A DNA stretch of 39,578 bases from assembly GCA_945860085.1 (NCBI GenBank), contig CAMAPJ010000016.1, positions 1 to 39,578 on the forward strand, read 5' to 3'. Each line of letters opens with the position of its first letter. Position 1 is the first letter of the stretch. Under the pieces are notes generated by a model. The model was not told where the DNA came from. It saw nothing but the letters and a program-made list of their open reading frames with translations, and searched no databases. The DNA is from Synechococcus sp. UW140 (lineage in GTDB: Bacteria; Cyanobacteriota; Cyanobacteriia; PCC-6307; Cyanobiaceae). A program made the translations under genes and the position numbers. Shown piece after piece: positions 10,960-19,294 of the stretch.

Positions 10960-12616
10960 TCAGCGCTCGTTTTGGTTGTCCTCCGTGCTCTTTTCTTCTT
11001 CTTCGACTTCTTTCCCCTCGATGTCTTCGTTCTCAGCGAAGTCAGCTTCTGATTCGCTATCTGTCTCCCCATCTCCAGCATCGACCAGCTCCTGTTCCTC
11101 TGCCAAAGCGTCTTGCTCGCTGTCGTCTCCCTCGTCTTCGACTAGCAGATCAGCCTCGCTTTGTTCTGCTTCACTGTCTTCTTCGCTGTCTTCTTCAATG
11201 TCCTCATCTTGTTCAGTATGCTCGTCAGTTTCCCCATCATCGCCATCCTCATAGGCAACTGCTTCGCCTTCAGGACTGTCATCGTTCTCTTCTTCTTCAG
11301 CATCTTTTGCAGCTTCTTCGCTTTCGGTGTCTTCGCTTTCAGCTGCTTTGCTTTCGGCTGCTTCGTCTTTTGTGCGGCTGCCCTCGTTGGTTACGTCGAT
11401 CTCGCTAATCTCCAGTTGCCAGCTGGAGGCTAGACGCTCGATCCCGCGGTCTTCCTGGTTGGCTTCGTTGTCGCCAACGCTGGCTAGGGCGATGATCTGA
11501 TTGAGCATTCTAGCCAGAACAACGTTGGAGAGTTGTTCACTCAGCTGTTTGATGCTGCTGTCGACTAGGCCATGGTCGGCCAGGCGTTGCTTGCTGATTT
11601 GAATCAGGGCCTTGGTGGACACAGTCGAGCCGAGCTGGTCGAGCACCGGCTGCAGGTAACTGGCAATGGTGTCCACCTCGATGGCGTCCAGATGGCTATC
11701 ACTGCAGGCTGCTTTGAGGAAGAGAAGCTCTAGGCGCACTTCCAGGGGCACCTCCTCCATGGAGCCGACTAGGTCGTTGTAGTCCCCTTCGCTGAGGTCA
11801 TGGAGGTAGCCGTTAAGGGCTTCCAGGATCGAGTCGTCGTCCTGGCTCCAGCTGCATTCATTCGGCTCGATCGGATCGACCCGCTTGATGATCTAGGCAT
11901 CACCATTGTTGAGCTCTTCATTCATCACATAGCCATAGGGGATATAGCAATGGCCCTTCTCGCCCCAATCGGCGCCCAGGAGTTGCACACAACAATGACC
12001 TGATCGGGATCGGAATGGCCGACGCAGAGCATGCAATGGCCGCTGCTAGTGCCACCCTGCAGGTCATTGGTGTTGGGGTTGGCACCACTCTCCGCCGCAG
12101 TTGATTGAATGATTGAAACAGCTTGACCGCGAATATGATCGGTTGGCCCTCTGCTAGGGCACTCTTCTGGAGGTTGAGGTCGTGGGGCAGGAACTGGGCC
12201 TCTTCCACCATTAAGGATTTGGCCTTCTCATAGGCTTCGTCGCTGGGGGGCTCATTGACCAGCTCGGGATCAAACGGCCAGGTGTCTTCGCTGCAGGCTC
12301 CATCGTTTTGCAGGCCGGCGATGGCATCCTGGATGCAGGAGCCAGAGTCGGTGATCGCTCCATCGCCTTCAACCTCGCGATTTCTGGCGTTGAAATAGAC
12401 AAACAGGCGACTGACGTCGTAACCCGCTTCGCCTAGATGGCGCTTTTGCAGGTATTCGTTGGCGCCAGCGGCGGCATTGGCCACAGAGCTTTGGGTCTCG
12501 CCCTTGGTTTCCACTGGGCTCATTAAGGGCCTTAGATCAACCTTGGCGGGCAGTCGTCCGGCAACCCGTTGGCTGCCATCGTTCAGCAGCAGCGTCAGCA
12601 GGGAAATAACATCCAT
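10960..12616 (-). pseudogene. Decayed papain-like (C1) cysteine peptidase with acidic C-terminal tail
   Basis: Three frame segments together spell one C1-family peptidase. The first (12616 to about 12100) holds LPAKVDLRPLMSPVE and the active-site region KGETQSSVANAAAG. Family members have Cys where Ser44 stands (codon TCT at 12485-12487, one base from TGT). A one-base deletion near 12100 moves the frame to TAAESGANPN, then the His motif GHCMLCVGHSD and the Asn motif VCNSW. A second one-base deletion at 11975-11977 (TGGGGC reduced to TGGGC) moves it to GADWGEKGHCYIPYGY. An amber TAG at 11893-11895 replaces the expected Trp of GDAWIIKRVDP. The remaining frame gives about 150 residues of helical sequence, then about 120 residues that are mostly Glu, Asp and Ser, ending at 10960. 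Catalytic Cys loss plus two frameshifts plus a stop make it non-functional as read. Confidence 0.8.
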
Positions 12617-12891
12617 AGTTATAGGCAAATGCAATGCTTTATAAAGTGTAGATCGACGAGCATTTGTTTGCAGTCGGGGCCTGAATTCTTCGATTGTTTG
12701 TTGATTTCGGCCTAGCTATAGAGGTGCCTCTCCTGCCGACGTCCTAGACCCAGGCCGACTGCCTCCCTTGCTTGTAATCCTTCTTGAGGCGTTACGGAGT
12801 ATGGTTTTGGCAGCTATTAAGCCTTGATTGAGGCGGAATTTTAGTCGTCGAAGTATCATTCCGCTGATTCCGGCTTGTGGGTCTCTTAGTT

Positions 12892-13392
12892 TTACTTGGT
12901 TGGAGTTTGGAGGTCAAAATATTGACGGCTTACCTCCATTTGCTGCCAATGGTGCTCCACCCAGGCGGACAGGGTGCCGAGGACACCTAGGAATCCCAGG
13001 CCCATCTCTGTGATGGAATAGGCCGCCCCGGGCGGTTTGGTGGCCATCACCTGGCGGCAGAGATAGCCATCGCGTTCGAGGTCTCTCAGGGTGGTTGACA
13101 GCACTTTCTGAGAGATGCCCTGCACGCCCTTGAGCAACTCATTGAAGCGCAGGCTTTCATCCTTAAGGATAAAGAGCACCAGCAGCGACCATTTATCCCC
13201 GATCCGCTTCTTTGCCTCCTGGAAGTAGAAGCATTCCAAGCTCTCTCCCTTTTTGATGAAACGGCGGCTGCCCTCCTGGCGGATCAGGGGAGGGCGAAGG
13301 GGCGTTGGGCTGTCGGATTGGGCTTGCTGGATTTCGGTTTTTGCGATCGATTCTAGAGATTCCATGTTTTTTATGGTTCCCAGAGTTGCCAT
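12892..13392 (-). CDS. HxlR-family winged-helix transcriptional regulator (166 aa)
   Basis: The core domain (residues about 50-160) has the HxlR pattern: a Cys-containing start (LECFYFQEAKKRIGDKWSLLVL), then RFNELLKGVQGISQKVLSTTLRDLERDGYL, the recognition-helix region, then a wing with PPGAAYSITEMG. Many HxlR proteins (HypR, QorR/YtfH) sense electrophiles, quinones or disulfide stress through an N-terminal Cys; Cys54 is in that position here. A 50-residue N-terminal extension is longer than usual. The ATG has an AAGGA site five bases upstream. It is divergent from an NmrA-type oxidoreductase with a 93-bp shared intergenic region, the standard arrangement for a local repressor and its target. 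Confidence 0.9.
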   Translation of the reverse strand: MATLGTIKNMESLESIAKTEIQQAQSDSPTPLRPPLIRQEGSRRFIKKGESLECFYFQEAKKRIGDKWSLLVLFILKDESLRFNELLKGVQGISQKVLSTTLRDLERDGYLCRQVMATKPPGAAYSITEMGLGFLGVLGTLSAWVEHHWQQMEVSRQYFDLQTPTK

Positions 13393-13485
13393 GGTTTCCT
13401 TGGCGTAAGTTTGTGTAATTTTAGTGCCTGCTTGACGGCTGGGCGCCGCCTGTTCATGCTTGCAGTCAAGTTGTCAGAGGTTGCA

Positions 13486-14367
13486 ATGGTGAACGACAGG
13501 GTGCTAGTGCTCTGCTCCACAGGAAAGGTGGGGCGCAATGTTTGTCGTGCCCTTGTCGAGTCACATTTTGAGGTGTACGGCACAACCCGATCGGTCTCGG
13601 GACCCCTTGCGGCCCCTGGGGTCATCCCTGTTGTGGCCAACTACACCCAGCGCGCCGATCTGGAACGGGCATTTGCGGAGACTAAGGCAACGAAAGCCTT
13701 CGTGCTCACCGATTATTTCAAGGCTGCCAGACATTCGATCGAGCTTGAGGTTCAGCAGGGTAGGCAGGCGATTGATGCGGCCAAGGCAGCCGGTGTCGAT
13801 CACCTGATCTTTATGAGCGTTGCCGATGCGGAGCGATTTGACGCAAAAACCCACCATATCAAGGCTAAAGTGATCTTGGAGGACTATCTCAGGCAGTCGG
13901 GTGTGCGTTACACAATTCTGCGACCGGCCGCCTTCTTTGAGAATCTCGATGACGCCGCCAATTGGAATCCACTCAAGAAGGGACGCGTCAGTTTCTTGAC
14001 GGATAAGTCCTGCAAGTTTTGCTCTACCTATGACATTGGCCGTGCTGCGGCAATTGCCCTCCACCATCCTGAGGACTGGGCAGGCAAGTCCTTGGATGTG
14101 GTTGCTTGGCATGGCGATCTCGCTGCCATCGCAGCAGCCTTGCAAACCGTCAGTGGGGTGCCCGTTCGACCTCGCTTGGCCATGCCGATTGCCTTACGCA
14201 GGCTGTTCCTCAATGACCTCCACCACATGTGTCTCTATTTTGAGAATGAGGGTATCATTGCTGAACCGGAAGCCTTCAAAATAATCGTGCCGAACGCCCT
14301 ATCTGCCGAGGATTGGTTCCGCTTTCATAATCGCTATGCCAATGGCGAGCCGATTGTGATCGTTTGA
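13486..14367 (+). CDS. NmrA-like NAD(P)-binding oxidoreductase (293 aa)
   Basis: This is an atypical short-chain dehydrogenase of the NmrA/HSCARG/QOR2 group, a cytoplasmic Rossmann-fold protein that binds NAD(P)(H) and acts as a quinone reductase or redox sensor. The N-terminus is a dinucleotide-binding motif (VLVLCSTGKVGRNVCRAL, residues 5-22). Further family features are GVDHLIFMSVADAE, HIKAKVILEDYLRQSG and the ILRPAAFFENL segment. No catalytic YxxxK pair is evident, as in many NmrA proteins. The ATG follows AGAGG by five bases; an ATG ten codons upstream is possible. Pairing with the divergent HxlR regulator resembles the ytfG-ytfH (qorB-qorR) pair of quinone stress, which suggests electrophile response. 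Base composition is somewhat more AT-rich than neighbours. Confidence 0.85.
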   Translation: MVNDRVLVLCSTGKVGRNVCRALVESHFEVYGTTRSVSGPLAAPGVIPVVANYTQRADLERAFAETKATKAFVLTDYFKAARHSIELEVQQGRQAIDAAKAAGVDHLIFMSVADAERFDAKTHHIKAKVILEDYLRQSGVRYTILRPAAFFENLDDAANWNPLKKGRVSFLTDKSCKFCSTYDIGRAAAIALHHPEDWAGKSLDVVAWHGDLAAIAAALQTVSGVPVRPRLAMPIALRRLFLNDLHHMCLYFENEGIIAEPEAFKIIVPNALSAEDWFRFHNRYANGEPIVIV

Positions 14368-14467
14368 TGGGTCCTGTTGCCCCTATTATTGAGGGTTGGC
14401 CCCGTGTTAGGGCATGGGCCAGAGGGTTGGCGTTCAGCAGGCCCAGCAGACTTGCCGCCTGCTGCAA

Positions 14468-16093
14468 TCACCCCCGGTTAGTTGCAATCCTCGCTTCGCC
14501 GCTGCCACACTGCTGTTTCCCTTGCGCTAGGCGGCGCTGGAGCCTCTGGTTGACGCCCAGCTCCGCCCCCGCCCAGAGCCGATCGATCTCGCGGGTGAAG
14601 TGGGCCGCCAGTTGGGGGGAGTCGATGATCATCAACACTTCATCGTTCTGATGGGCGGCCGAGGGGCTCCAGTTGAAGCTGCCGGTGATCACGCTGCGGT
14701 TGTCGATCACAGCAAGCTTGTGGTGCAGTTTGTCGCCGCCTGCCAGCCGCGGCGTGCCCACCCCGTCCAGGGGGGCTGTTAGGGGGCGGTTGCCGGCTTC
14801 CAACTTGCAGCGGCGGTCCGGCAGGGCCAGTCCCAGCAGGTCGAGCACTTCCGAAAAGGGCCGATTGGCAAAGCCCGGATCGGCCAGCAACCGGATCTTG
14901 ACCCCCTTGGCCTTGAGCTGCCCCACCGTGTCGGCCAGGTTTTGGGCAGAGAATACAAACAGGGCTAGATCCAGTCGGTGCTTACTGCTAGCAAGCACCT
15001 GGGCCAGCAGGTTGAGGCCGTTGTGGGGATCGCTGCGGCGGTGGGGCGCAAACAGCAGACGCACCCGGGTGGGGCCGACCATCACCGTATCGACGCCCCG
15101 CTCCTGCTTGCTGAGCCCGAACTGGCTATCCGTTTTGCCCCCGGGGCCATCGCCCCAGAGGCGGTTGAACTCGGCCACGAAGCGTTCGGCCAGGGCCGCA
15201 CTCTCGATGCGCAGCAGATGGTTGACGTTGCCACGGGTGCGCGGATCATCAGGATCGCCATGGGTGCAGGAGGGCGTGAAGTTCGCCGATCCGCTCACCA
15301 CCAGCCTGCGATCTACCACCAGAAATTTCGAATGCATCAAGCCGCTGCCGGCGCTGCCGTCTTCGCTGTCATCGAGCAGCGGCACAGCCCCCCGCTGCAG
15401 GATCGCCACCGCATCACCTCTGATGATCTCTTGGGGGCTGAGTCTGCCGTTGTGGTCCCGGTCGGCCAGGGCCATCAATTGCTGGCGGCGTAGCCGCAGA
15501 TGGGGGCTGAGGTCGGCGGCGTGCTCCTGGCTCCAGGGGCTGCTGTAGGTGTTCTCAAGCACGACCCGGACCCGCAGTCCTTGCTTGTGGCGGGCGACCA
15601 GGGCTTCTGCCACCCGCGGCAGGGTTAACTCCTGAACGGCGACCAGAACTTCGTTTCTGGCTGAGTCAATGGCCGCAAGCAGCATTGCTTCGAGATCATC
15701 GCCGGCCCGCTCCTGCTGGCTGATCGGGCTGCGGTAATGGTGATCGGCCCGGTGGTTGAAGGCCACCGCAAAGCCAGGCGGCAGCGGTAATTCCTCGGGG
15801 GGCTGGCCGATGATTCGCCCAGCCTGGCTGCAAGCGGCCAGGGCCAAGCCAGCAAGGGCGGCCAGGGCAAAAGGGGCAGCCAGGGTCTCGACCCTCCAGA
15901 GAGTTCCGGACTGGATCTGGGCGCCAAGGAGTTGTGGTTCCGGGCGCTGTCGGGGTGGAAGGGCTGGCTCCGGGCAGTGCAGGGCCTGCCGTTTGCTGCG
16001 CAGCGGCAAACTCCAAGCCCAAGCCCTTTGTTCGGGATCTCTGAGATTCTGAGGCTCTCTCCAGTTCTGCCTCGAGTGCTGTCCCCGGGTCAT
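14468..16093 (-). CDS. Phospholipase-D-like lipoprotein with two HKD motifs and an EF-hand (541 aa)
   Basis: Both catalytic motifs of the PLD/nuclease superfamily are intact: HSKFLVVD (His254, Lys256, Asp261) and HHKLAVID (His457, Lys459, Asp464), each followed by the usual GSANF/GSFNW segment. This suggests a phosphodiesterase acting on phospholipid or nucleic acid. A lipobox LAAC (Cys88) after a Leu/Ala-rich stretch indicates a membrane-anchored exported protein. A canonical 12-residue EF-hand loop, DRDHNGRLSPQE (residues 211-222), lies within the first catalytic half, which suggests calcium binding. The start is unsure: the ATG used leaves about 70 basic, Gln-rich residues before the signal, so a later non-ATG start near 15890 is possible. 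The substrate is unknown. Confidence 0.85.
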   Translation of the reverse strand: MTRGQHSRQNWREPQNLRDPEQRAWAWSLPLRSKRQALHCPEPALPPRQRPEPQLLGAQIQSGTLWRVETLAAPFALAALAGLALAACSQAGRIIGQPPEELPLPPGFAVAFNHRADHHYRSPISQQERAGDDLEAMLLAAIDSARNEVLVAVQELTLPRVAEALVARHKQGLRVRVVLENTYSSPWSQEHAADLSPHLRLRRQQLMALADRDHNGRLSPQEIIRGDAVAILQRGAVPLLDDSEDGSAGSGLMHSKFLVVDRRLVVSGSANFTPSCTHGDPDDPRTRGNVNHLLRIESAALAERFVAEFNRLWGDGPGGKTDSQFGLSKQERGVDTVMVGPTRVRLLFAPHRRSDPHNGLNLLAQVLASSKHRLDLALFVFSAQNLADTVGQLKAKGVKIRLLADPGFANRPFSEVLDLLGLALPDRRCKLEAGNRPLTAPLDGVGTPRLAGGDKLHHKLAVIDNRSVITGSFNWSPSAAHQNDEVLMIIDSPQLAAHFTREIDRLWAGAELGVNQRLQRRLAQGKQQCGSGEARIATNRG

Positions 16094-16234
16094 GGCCTTG
16101 CAGTCGCTGTTGCAAGGGTTCCCGCCTCTTGGGGTGGTTGGTTGTAGGGGGCCGCCTTGAAGCCTGCTAGTCAGCAATTGCTGGTAGTTGCCTGAGGCCC
16201 TGGCAAGCAGTCGCTCGCTTGAGGGTGGCTGGAC

Positions 16235-16435
16235 TCAGCCGTGGTGGGGCATTTCCGAGGTGCGCAGCATCAGGGTGAACCAGATGCAACTGACGACTAC
16301 GGCAGCCGCCACGCCGGCGCCAATGCCGACGCGAACCATCAGGATCGGCACCAGCAGGGGCACCACGACGGCCCCGGCCATCGGGGTAAGGGCCACGATC
16401 GGCTTAAGAATCTTGGTCGGGATCAGGGAGGTCAT
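16235..16435 (-). CDS. Small membrane protein (66 aa)
   Basis: The protein is almost entirely two hydrophobic segments: one around residues 12-32 (KPIVALTPMAGAVVVPLLVPIL) and one around 36-55 (GIGAGVAAAVVVSCIWFTLML). A short polar tail ends in MPHHG. It starts 4 bp after the stop codon of the DUF4912 gene on the same strand, with GGGAG-like bases absent, so it is probably translationally linked to that gene. The tight spacing and intact frame argue for a real gene. I recognise no named family. Confidence 0.7.
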   Translation of the reverse strand: MTSLIPTKILKPIVALTPMAGAVVVPLLVPILMVRVGIGAGVAAAVVVSCIWFTLMLRTSEMPHHG

Positions 16436-16439
16436 CGGC

Positions 16440-17603
16440 TCAGAACCACTCCGCCACAGCCTGGCTGGCCGTGTTGGTGTTGTCTTCGGGGGTGCGCCGG
16501 TCAAATTCCAGGGTGATGTTGCGCTTCTGTTCGCCATCGGCGGCCACGGCCTTGATCGGGTAAATCTGCTGGCCGTCCCGGAAGGGAACCTGAACCCGGA
16601 AGGTGCCATCGCTGGAGAGGGGCACGTCCTCATCGCCGATGCTGAGTCGGGCCGAAGGGTCGGTGGCGCCATAGACGATCAGTTCGGCGTCGGCCACCAG
16701 CCAGAAGGCCCGTTGACGCGAACCGACCGCGCCGGCCCCAGATTCGTTGCGGCCGCTGGCCCAGACCCCCACGCCGGAGGATTGGCCACCAGCGGCGAGG
16801 GCAGCTGAGCCGCCCATTTCGTTTTCATGGAAGGCTTCGGAGCCGCGACCTAGGTGGCGCCAGCGGGTGGCCGGCAGGGTGGCGGCTTGGTAGAGGCGCT
16901 CGTGCAGGCTGTTGTCGTTGCGGTTTGGGCTGCTGCTGCTGTTGCCGGCCTGGGCGGCATGGACCGGTTGCAGCGGCGTGGTTTCCAGGGAGAAGGGCAC
17001 GAACTGGTCGAAGATCTGCTCGCTCGGGTGCAGGGCCGGCACCCGAGCGACGGCTGAGGTGGCTAGGGAGATCCAGCCGCCGCCGCCCTTGCGGTAACCC
17101 AGCTCGACCCGGTAATCCCGATCACTCAGGGGCACCGGGAGATACCACTCGGTCGCGTGGCTGTTGACGGCCACTTCCTGGAGCGTGTGGGGGTGGCTGC
17201 CGCCGCCGCTCAGGCCGGTGACATCGGCGACGCGTAGGCACAGCTGGCTGGCGCCGGCCTGCTGGGCCTCCTGGCGGTCTTCATCGGAGATCTCCCAGAA
17301 CACATAGGCCCATTGGGGATCGCGGGGCAGGAACACCACCCGGGTGTCGGACTCGGGCCGGGGGGCGGGAGCCAGGTCGGCTTCGAGGTTGCTGAGGCTG
17401 GGTTCGGGCCAGGCCTGGGGCTCAGGGCCACTGGCCTCACTACTGATACTTCTTACGGGCTGTCGACTGGTGATCGCGTCGACTAGTTGGTCCTTGGTTT
17501 TGCGGCTGTACAGCGACATGCCCAGGTCGCTGGCGACCTGGCGCAGCTGCCTAAGGGTCATTTGGGCCAACGACGACAGAGCTTGACTCACAGACGCCTC
17601 CAT
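16440..17603 (-). CDS. DUF4912-domain protein with N-terminal Rho/SAP-like helices (387 aa)
   Basis: The first 45 residues contain MTLRQLRQVASDLGMSLYSRKTKDQLVDAI, which fits a Rho N-terminal or SAP-like helical element often found in nucleic-acid-binding proteins. Residues about 85-215 match DUF4912: RVVFLPRDPQWAYVFWEISDEDR, a central Ser/Gly stretch, then EWYLPVPLSDRDYRVELGYR. The C-terminal third includes RRAFWLVADAELIVYGATDPSARLSIGDE followed by VPLSSDGTFRVQVPFRDGQ. That section looks like an immunoglobulin-like beta-sandwich. DUF4912 is found in bacteria including cyanobacteria; its biochemical role is unknown. The ATG at 17603 is the first in-frame Met consistent with the conserved N-terminus. 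A small membrane protein follows 4 bp later. Confidence 0.85.
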   Translation of the reverse strand: MEASVSQALSSLAQMTLRQLRQVASDLGMSLYSRKTKDQLVDAITSRQPVRSISSEASGPEPQAWPEPSLSNLEADLAPAPRPESDTRVVFLPRDPQWAYVFWEISDEDRQEAQQAGASQLCLRVADVTGLSGGGSHPHTLQEVAVNSHATEWYLPVPLSDRDYRVELGYRKGGGGWISLATSAVARVPALHPSEQIFDQFVPFSLETTPLQPVHAAQAGNSSSSPNRNDNSLHERLYQAATLPATRWRHLGRGSEAFHENEMGGSAALAAGGQSSGVGVWASGRNESGAGAVGSRQRAFWLVADAELIVYGATDPSARLSIGDEDVPLSSDGTFRVQVPFRDGQQIYPIKAVAADGEQKRNITLEFDRRTPEDNTNTASQAVAEWF

Positions 17604-17710
17604 ATTTAGTTCAGGATCAGTCTGCACAACTTTTCGGCGATCCCGCCAACCCTCCCCTCGGTCGTCAGGATCCACTGACCCCAATCCCGGCTCATGCCAG
17701 TGCCAGACAC

Positions 17711-17738
17711 AAAAAAAGCGGCGGGATAACCCGCCGCT
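17711..17738 (-). terminator. Rho-independent terminator after cpcG
   Basis: On the minus strand a perfect 9-bp stem (AGCGGCGGG with its complement) with a 4-nt loop is followed by a run of seven T. It lies 27 bp past the cpcG stop codon and is the clearest intrinsic terminator in the window. It closes the sufR-to-cpcG gene set and separates it from the DUF4912 gene. Confidence 0.9.
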
Positions 17739-17764
17739 GATCCGAAGTAAAAAAGCTGCAGTGC

Positions 17765-18541
17765 TCAGCGACCCAGGCTGCGATAGGGGACCTTCGCCAG
17801 GTAATCGATGCTGGTGTTGCCGCCGGAGGAGCCACGGGTGCGGGTGGCGGGCAGGGCGCGGACCCAGGCCAAGTAGTCCTCGGGATAGCCACCACGGCGC
17901 TGGCGGGCGCGTTCGGGAAGGCTGCGGGCCGTACCGGTATAGATGATCTGGGGGAAGCCCAGAACGCCGCGGTGGTAGGCCTCGTAGCGGGGGGTGGTGA
18001 TGTTGAAGGGGGTTTCGCCCAGATCCCTGGATCCCACCACCCGGTTGCGGTGGTAAGGCACTGTGTCGTAGCCGAAGTTGTCGAGATACTCCTGGCTGTT
18101 GAGGATGTCATCGACAGCGCCTTCGATTCCCCGGGTCATGATGACCGCGGACCAGGCGATTTCTTCAGCCTTGCCAAAGACCTGCCGGCCCAGGAGCTTT
18201 TCCACGAGGTGGCGTGCCACCCGATAGTTGCTGTTGAGAGTGTAGAAGCTGCGGTTGAAGGTGTCAGAGAGGCAAAGGGAGCGAATGAAATCGCGCACCG
18301 TGATCTGACCGTCCCGCAGCTGGGATTCCAGGGTGCGATCCCGATCAACCTTGAAGGCATGGAAAAAGATCTGCCGGTAGGCCGCTTCGATCACGAAGTT
18401 TTGGTCTTCCCGGTCCATGGCCTTGTCCATGGATACGGCTTTCGGATCCTCATCCGAACCCACCCGCAGAGCCTTCACGCGAGAATTTTGCGTGCTGGGC
18501 GCGTACTTCAGAAGAGGAAGGGCCACTCGAAACTTCAGCAT
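17765..18541 (-). CDS. cpcG: Phycobilisome rod-core linker polypeptide, CpcG-like (258 aa)
   Basis: CpcG attaches phycocyanin rods to the allophycocyanin core of the phycobilisome on the thylakoid surface. The N-terminal signature VALPLLKYAPSTQNSRV is typical, and residues about 45-190 are the Pfam phycobilisome linker domain: AYRQIFFHAF, LESQLRDGQITVRDFIRSLCLSD, LNSNYRVARHLVEKLLGRQVF, EEIAWS and YLDNFGYDTVPYHRNR. The C-terminus ends with a Gly/Arg-rich tail. Most CpcG proteins begin at the Ala-Leu-Pro segment, so the true start may be the GTG at 18526 rather than the ATG at 18541 used here. The gene lies 78 bp downstream of cpcS on the same strand and ends just before a strong terminator. 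Confidence 0.93.
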   Translation of the reverse strand: MLKFRVALPLLKYAPSTQNSRVKALRVGSDEDPKAVSMDKAMDREDQNFVIEAAYRQIFFHAFKVDRDRTLESQLRDGQITVRDFIRSLCLSDTFNRSFYTLNSNYRVARHLVEKLLGRQVFGKAEEIAWSAVIMTRGIEGAVDDILNSQEYLDNFGYDTVPYHRNRVVGSRDLGETPFNITTPRYEAYHRGVLGFPQIIYTGTARSLPERARQRRGGYPEDYLAWVRALPATRTRGSSGGNTSIDYLAKVPYRSLGR

Positions 18542-18619
18542 CCGTTGCGGTTGATCGTAGAAGTCCACCCCGGTGAGGGCCGGCTGGGCCAGGCCAGGGC
18601 TCACAGTCCGTAACGTTCC

Positions 18620-19294
18620 CTACCAGCCAAGGGGCGACAGGGTGCTGCTGGCGTCTGGCGTGGCGGCGGCCGCGGTGGCAGCCGCCGCCTGCGCCGGCCG
18701 ATCCGAGTCATGGCAGCGGGTTTCCACGCAGAAGGAGGCCGTATTGGAGAGCCCCTCCACCGTGCTCGTGCGCAGGCGCACGTCGGTGCCTGCAAAGGAG
18801 AAGCGCTCCAAGGAGCTCATCGTTTCGTAGTCGGTGCTCAGCAGCAGGTCGTCGCGGTCGTCCATGCGGAAGTGGCCAGCCACTGGCGCCGTTTCGGCGT
18901 AGCCCCGGTCCCGCAGCAGCAGCCCGGCCCGGCCCCGCTCATCGGTGGGGATCAGGCCAAAGACACTCTCTCCTTGGTGGTCTTCGCCGGCCTTGTCCCA
19001 GGCCATCGAACCGCTCCAGCGGACCCGGCAGCCGCCGACGAGTCCCGCCGGATCCTGGCCATGTAGCTGGGCAATGGCTGCTAGGCGGGGATCTTCCAGC
19101 AGCAGTTCTTCCACCACGATCAAGGAACCGCCGGCCTCGGCGCGGCGGTGCAGCAGGTGATGGCTGCTGCGCTGGGAGCGCCAGCGTCCGCAGCTCAGCT
19201 GGAAAAAGCTGAGGGCATCACGGATCGCCAGGCGGCTTGGGCCCTGGGGGCTGCGGGGAGAGGGGCTGCTGGAGACCGGCTCAGGGCTGCTCAA
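18620..19294 (-). CDS. cpcS: Phycobiliprotein lyase, CpcS/CpeS family (224 aa)
   Basis: These lyases attach phycocyanobilin or related bilins to cysteines of phycobiliprotein subunits. The lipocalin-like core spans roughly residues 25-190: IRDALSFFQLSCGRWRSQRSSHHLL, then GSLIVVEEL, the barrel segment RVRWSGSMAWD, VFGLIPTDERGRAGLLLRDRGYAE and ERFSFAGTDVRLRTSTVEG. It ends with an Ala-rich tail of about 30 residues not typical of the family. No ATG precedes the core in frame. The most natural start is a TTG at 19294 that overlaps the TGA stop of the upstream gene (TTGA), implying translational coupling. Which bilin-binding cysteine it serves cannot be told from sequence. Confidence 0.85.
   Translation of the reverse strand: MSSPEPVSSSPSPRSPQGPSRLAIRDALSFFQLSCGRWRSQRSSHHLLHRRAEAGGSLIVVEELLLEDPRLAAIAQLHGQDPAGLVGGCRVRWSGSMAWDKAGEDHQGESVFGLIPTDERGRAGLLLRDRGYAETAPVAGHFRMDDRDDLLLSTDYETMSSLERFSFAGTDVRLRTSTVEGLSNTASFCVETRCHDSDRPAQAAAATAAAATPDASSTLSPLGW

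Noticed and set aside
10960-11400. Regulatory or structural DNA repeat (CTTCTTCGCTG-like motifs)
   Set aside because: The repetition simply reflects Glu/Asp/Ser codons of the acidic tail of the decayed peptidase.
14400-14425. TGGCCC/GGGCCA inverted repeat as terminator between the NmrA-like and PLD genes
   Set aside because: Short stem with a 14-nt loop and no T-run on either strand.
17972-18613. Plus-strand frame opposite cpcG
   Set aside because: Antisense to a strongly conserved linker gene; no ribosome site or family match.
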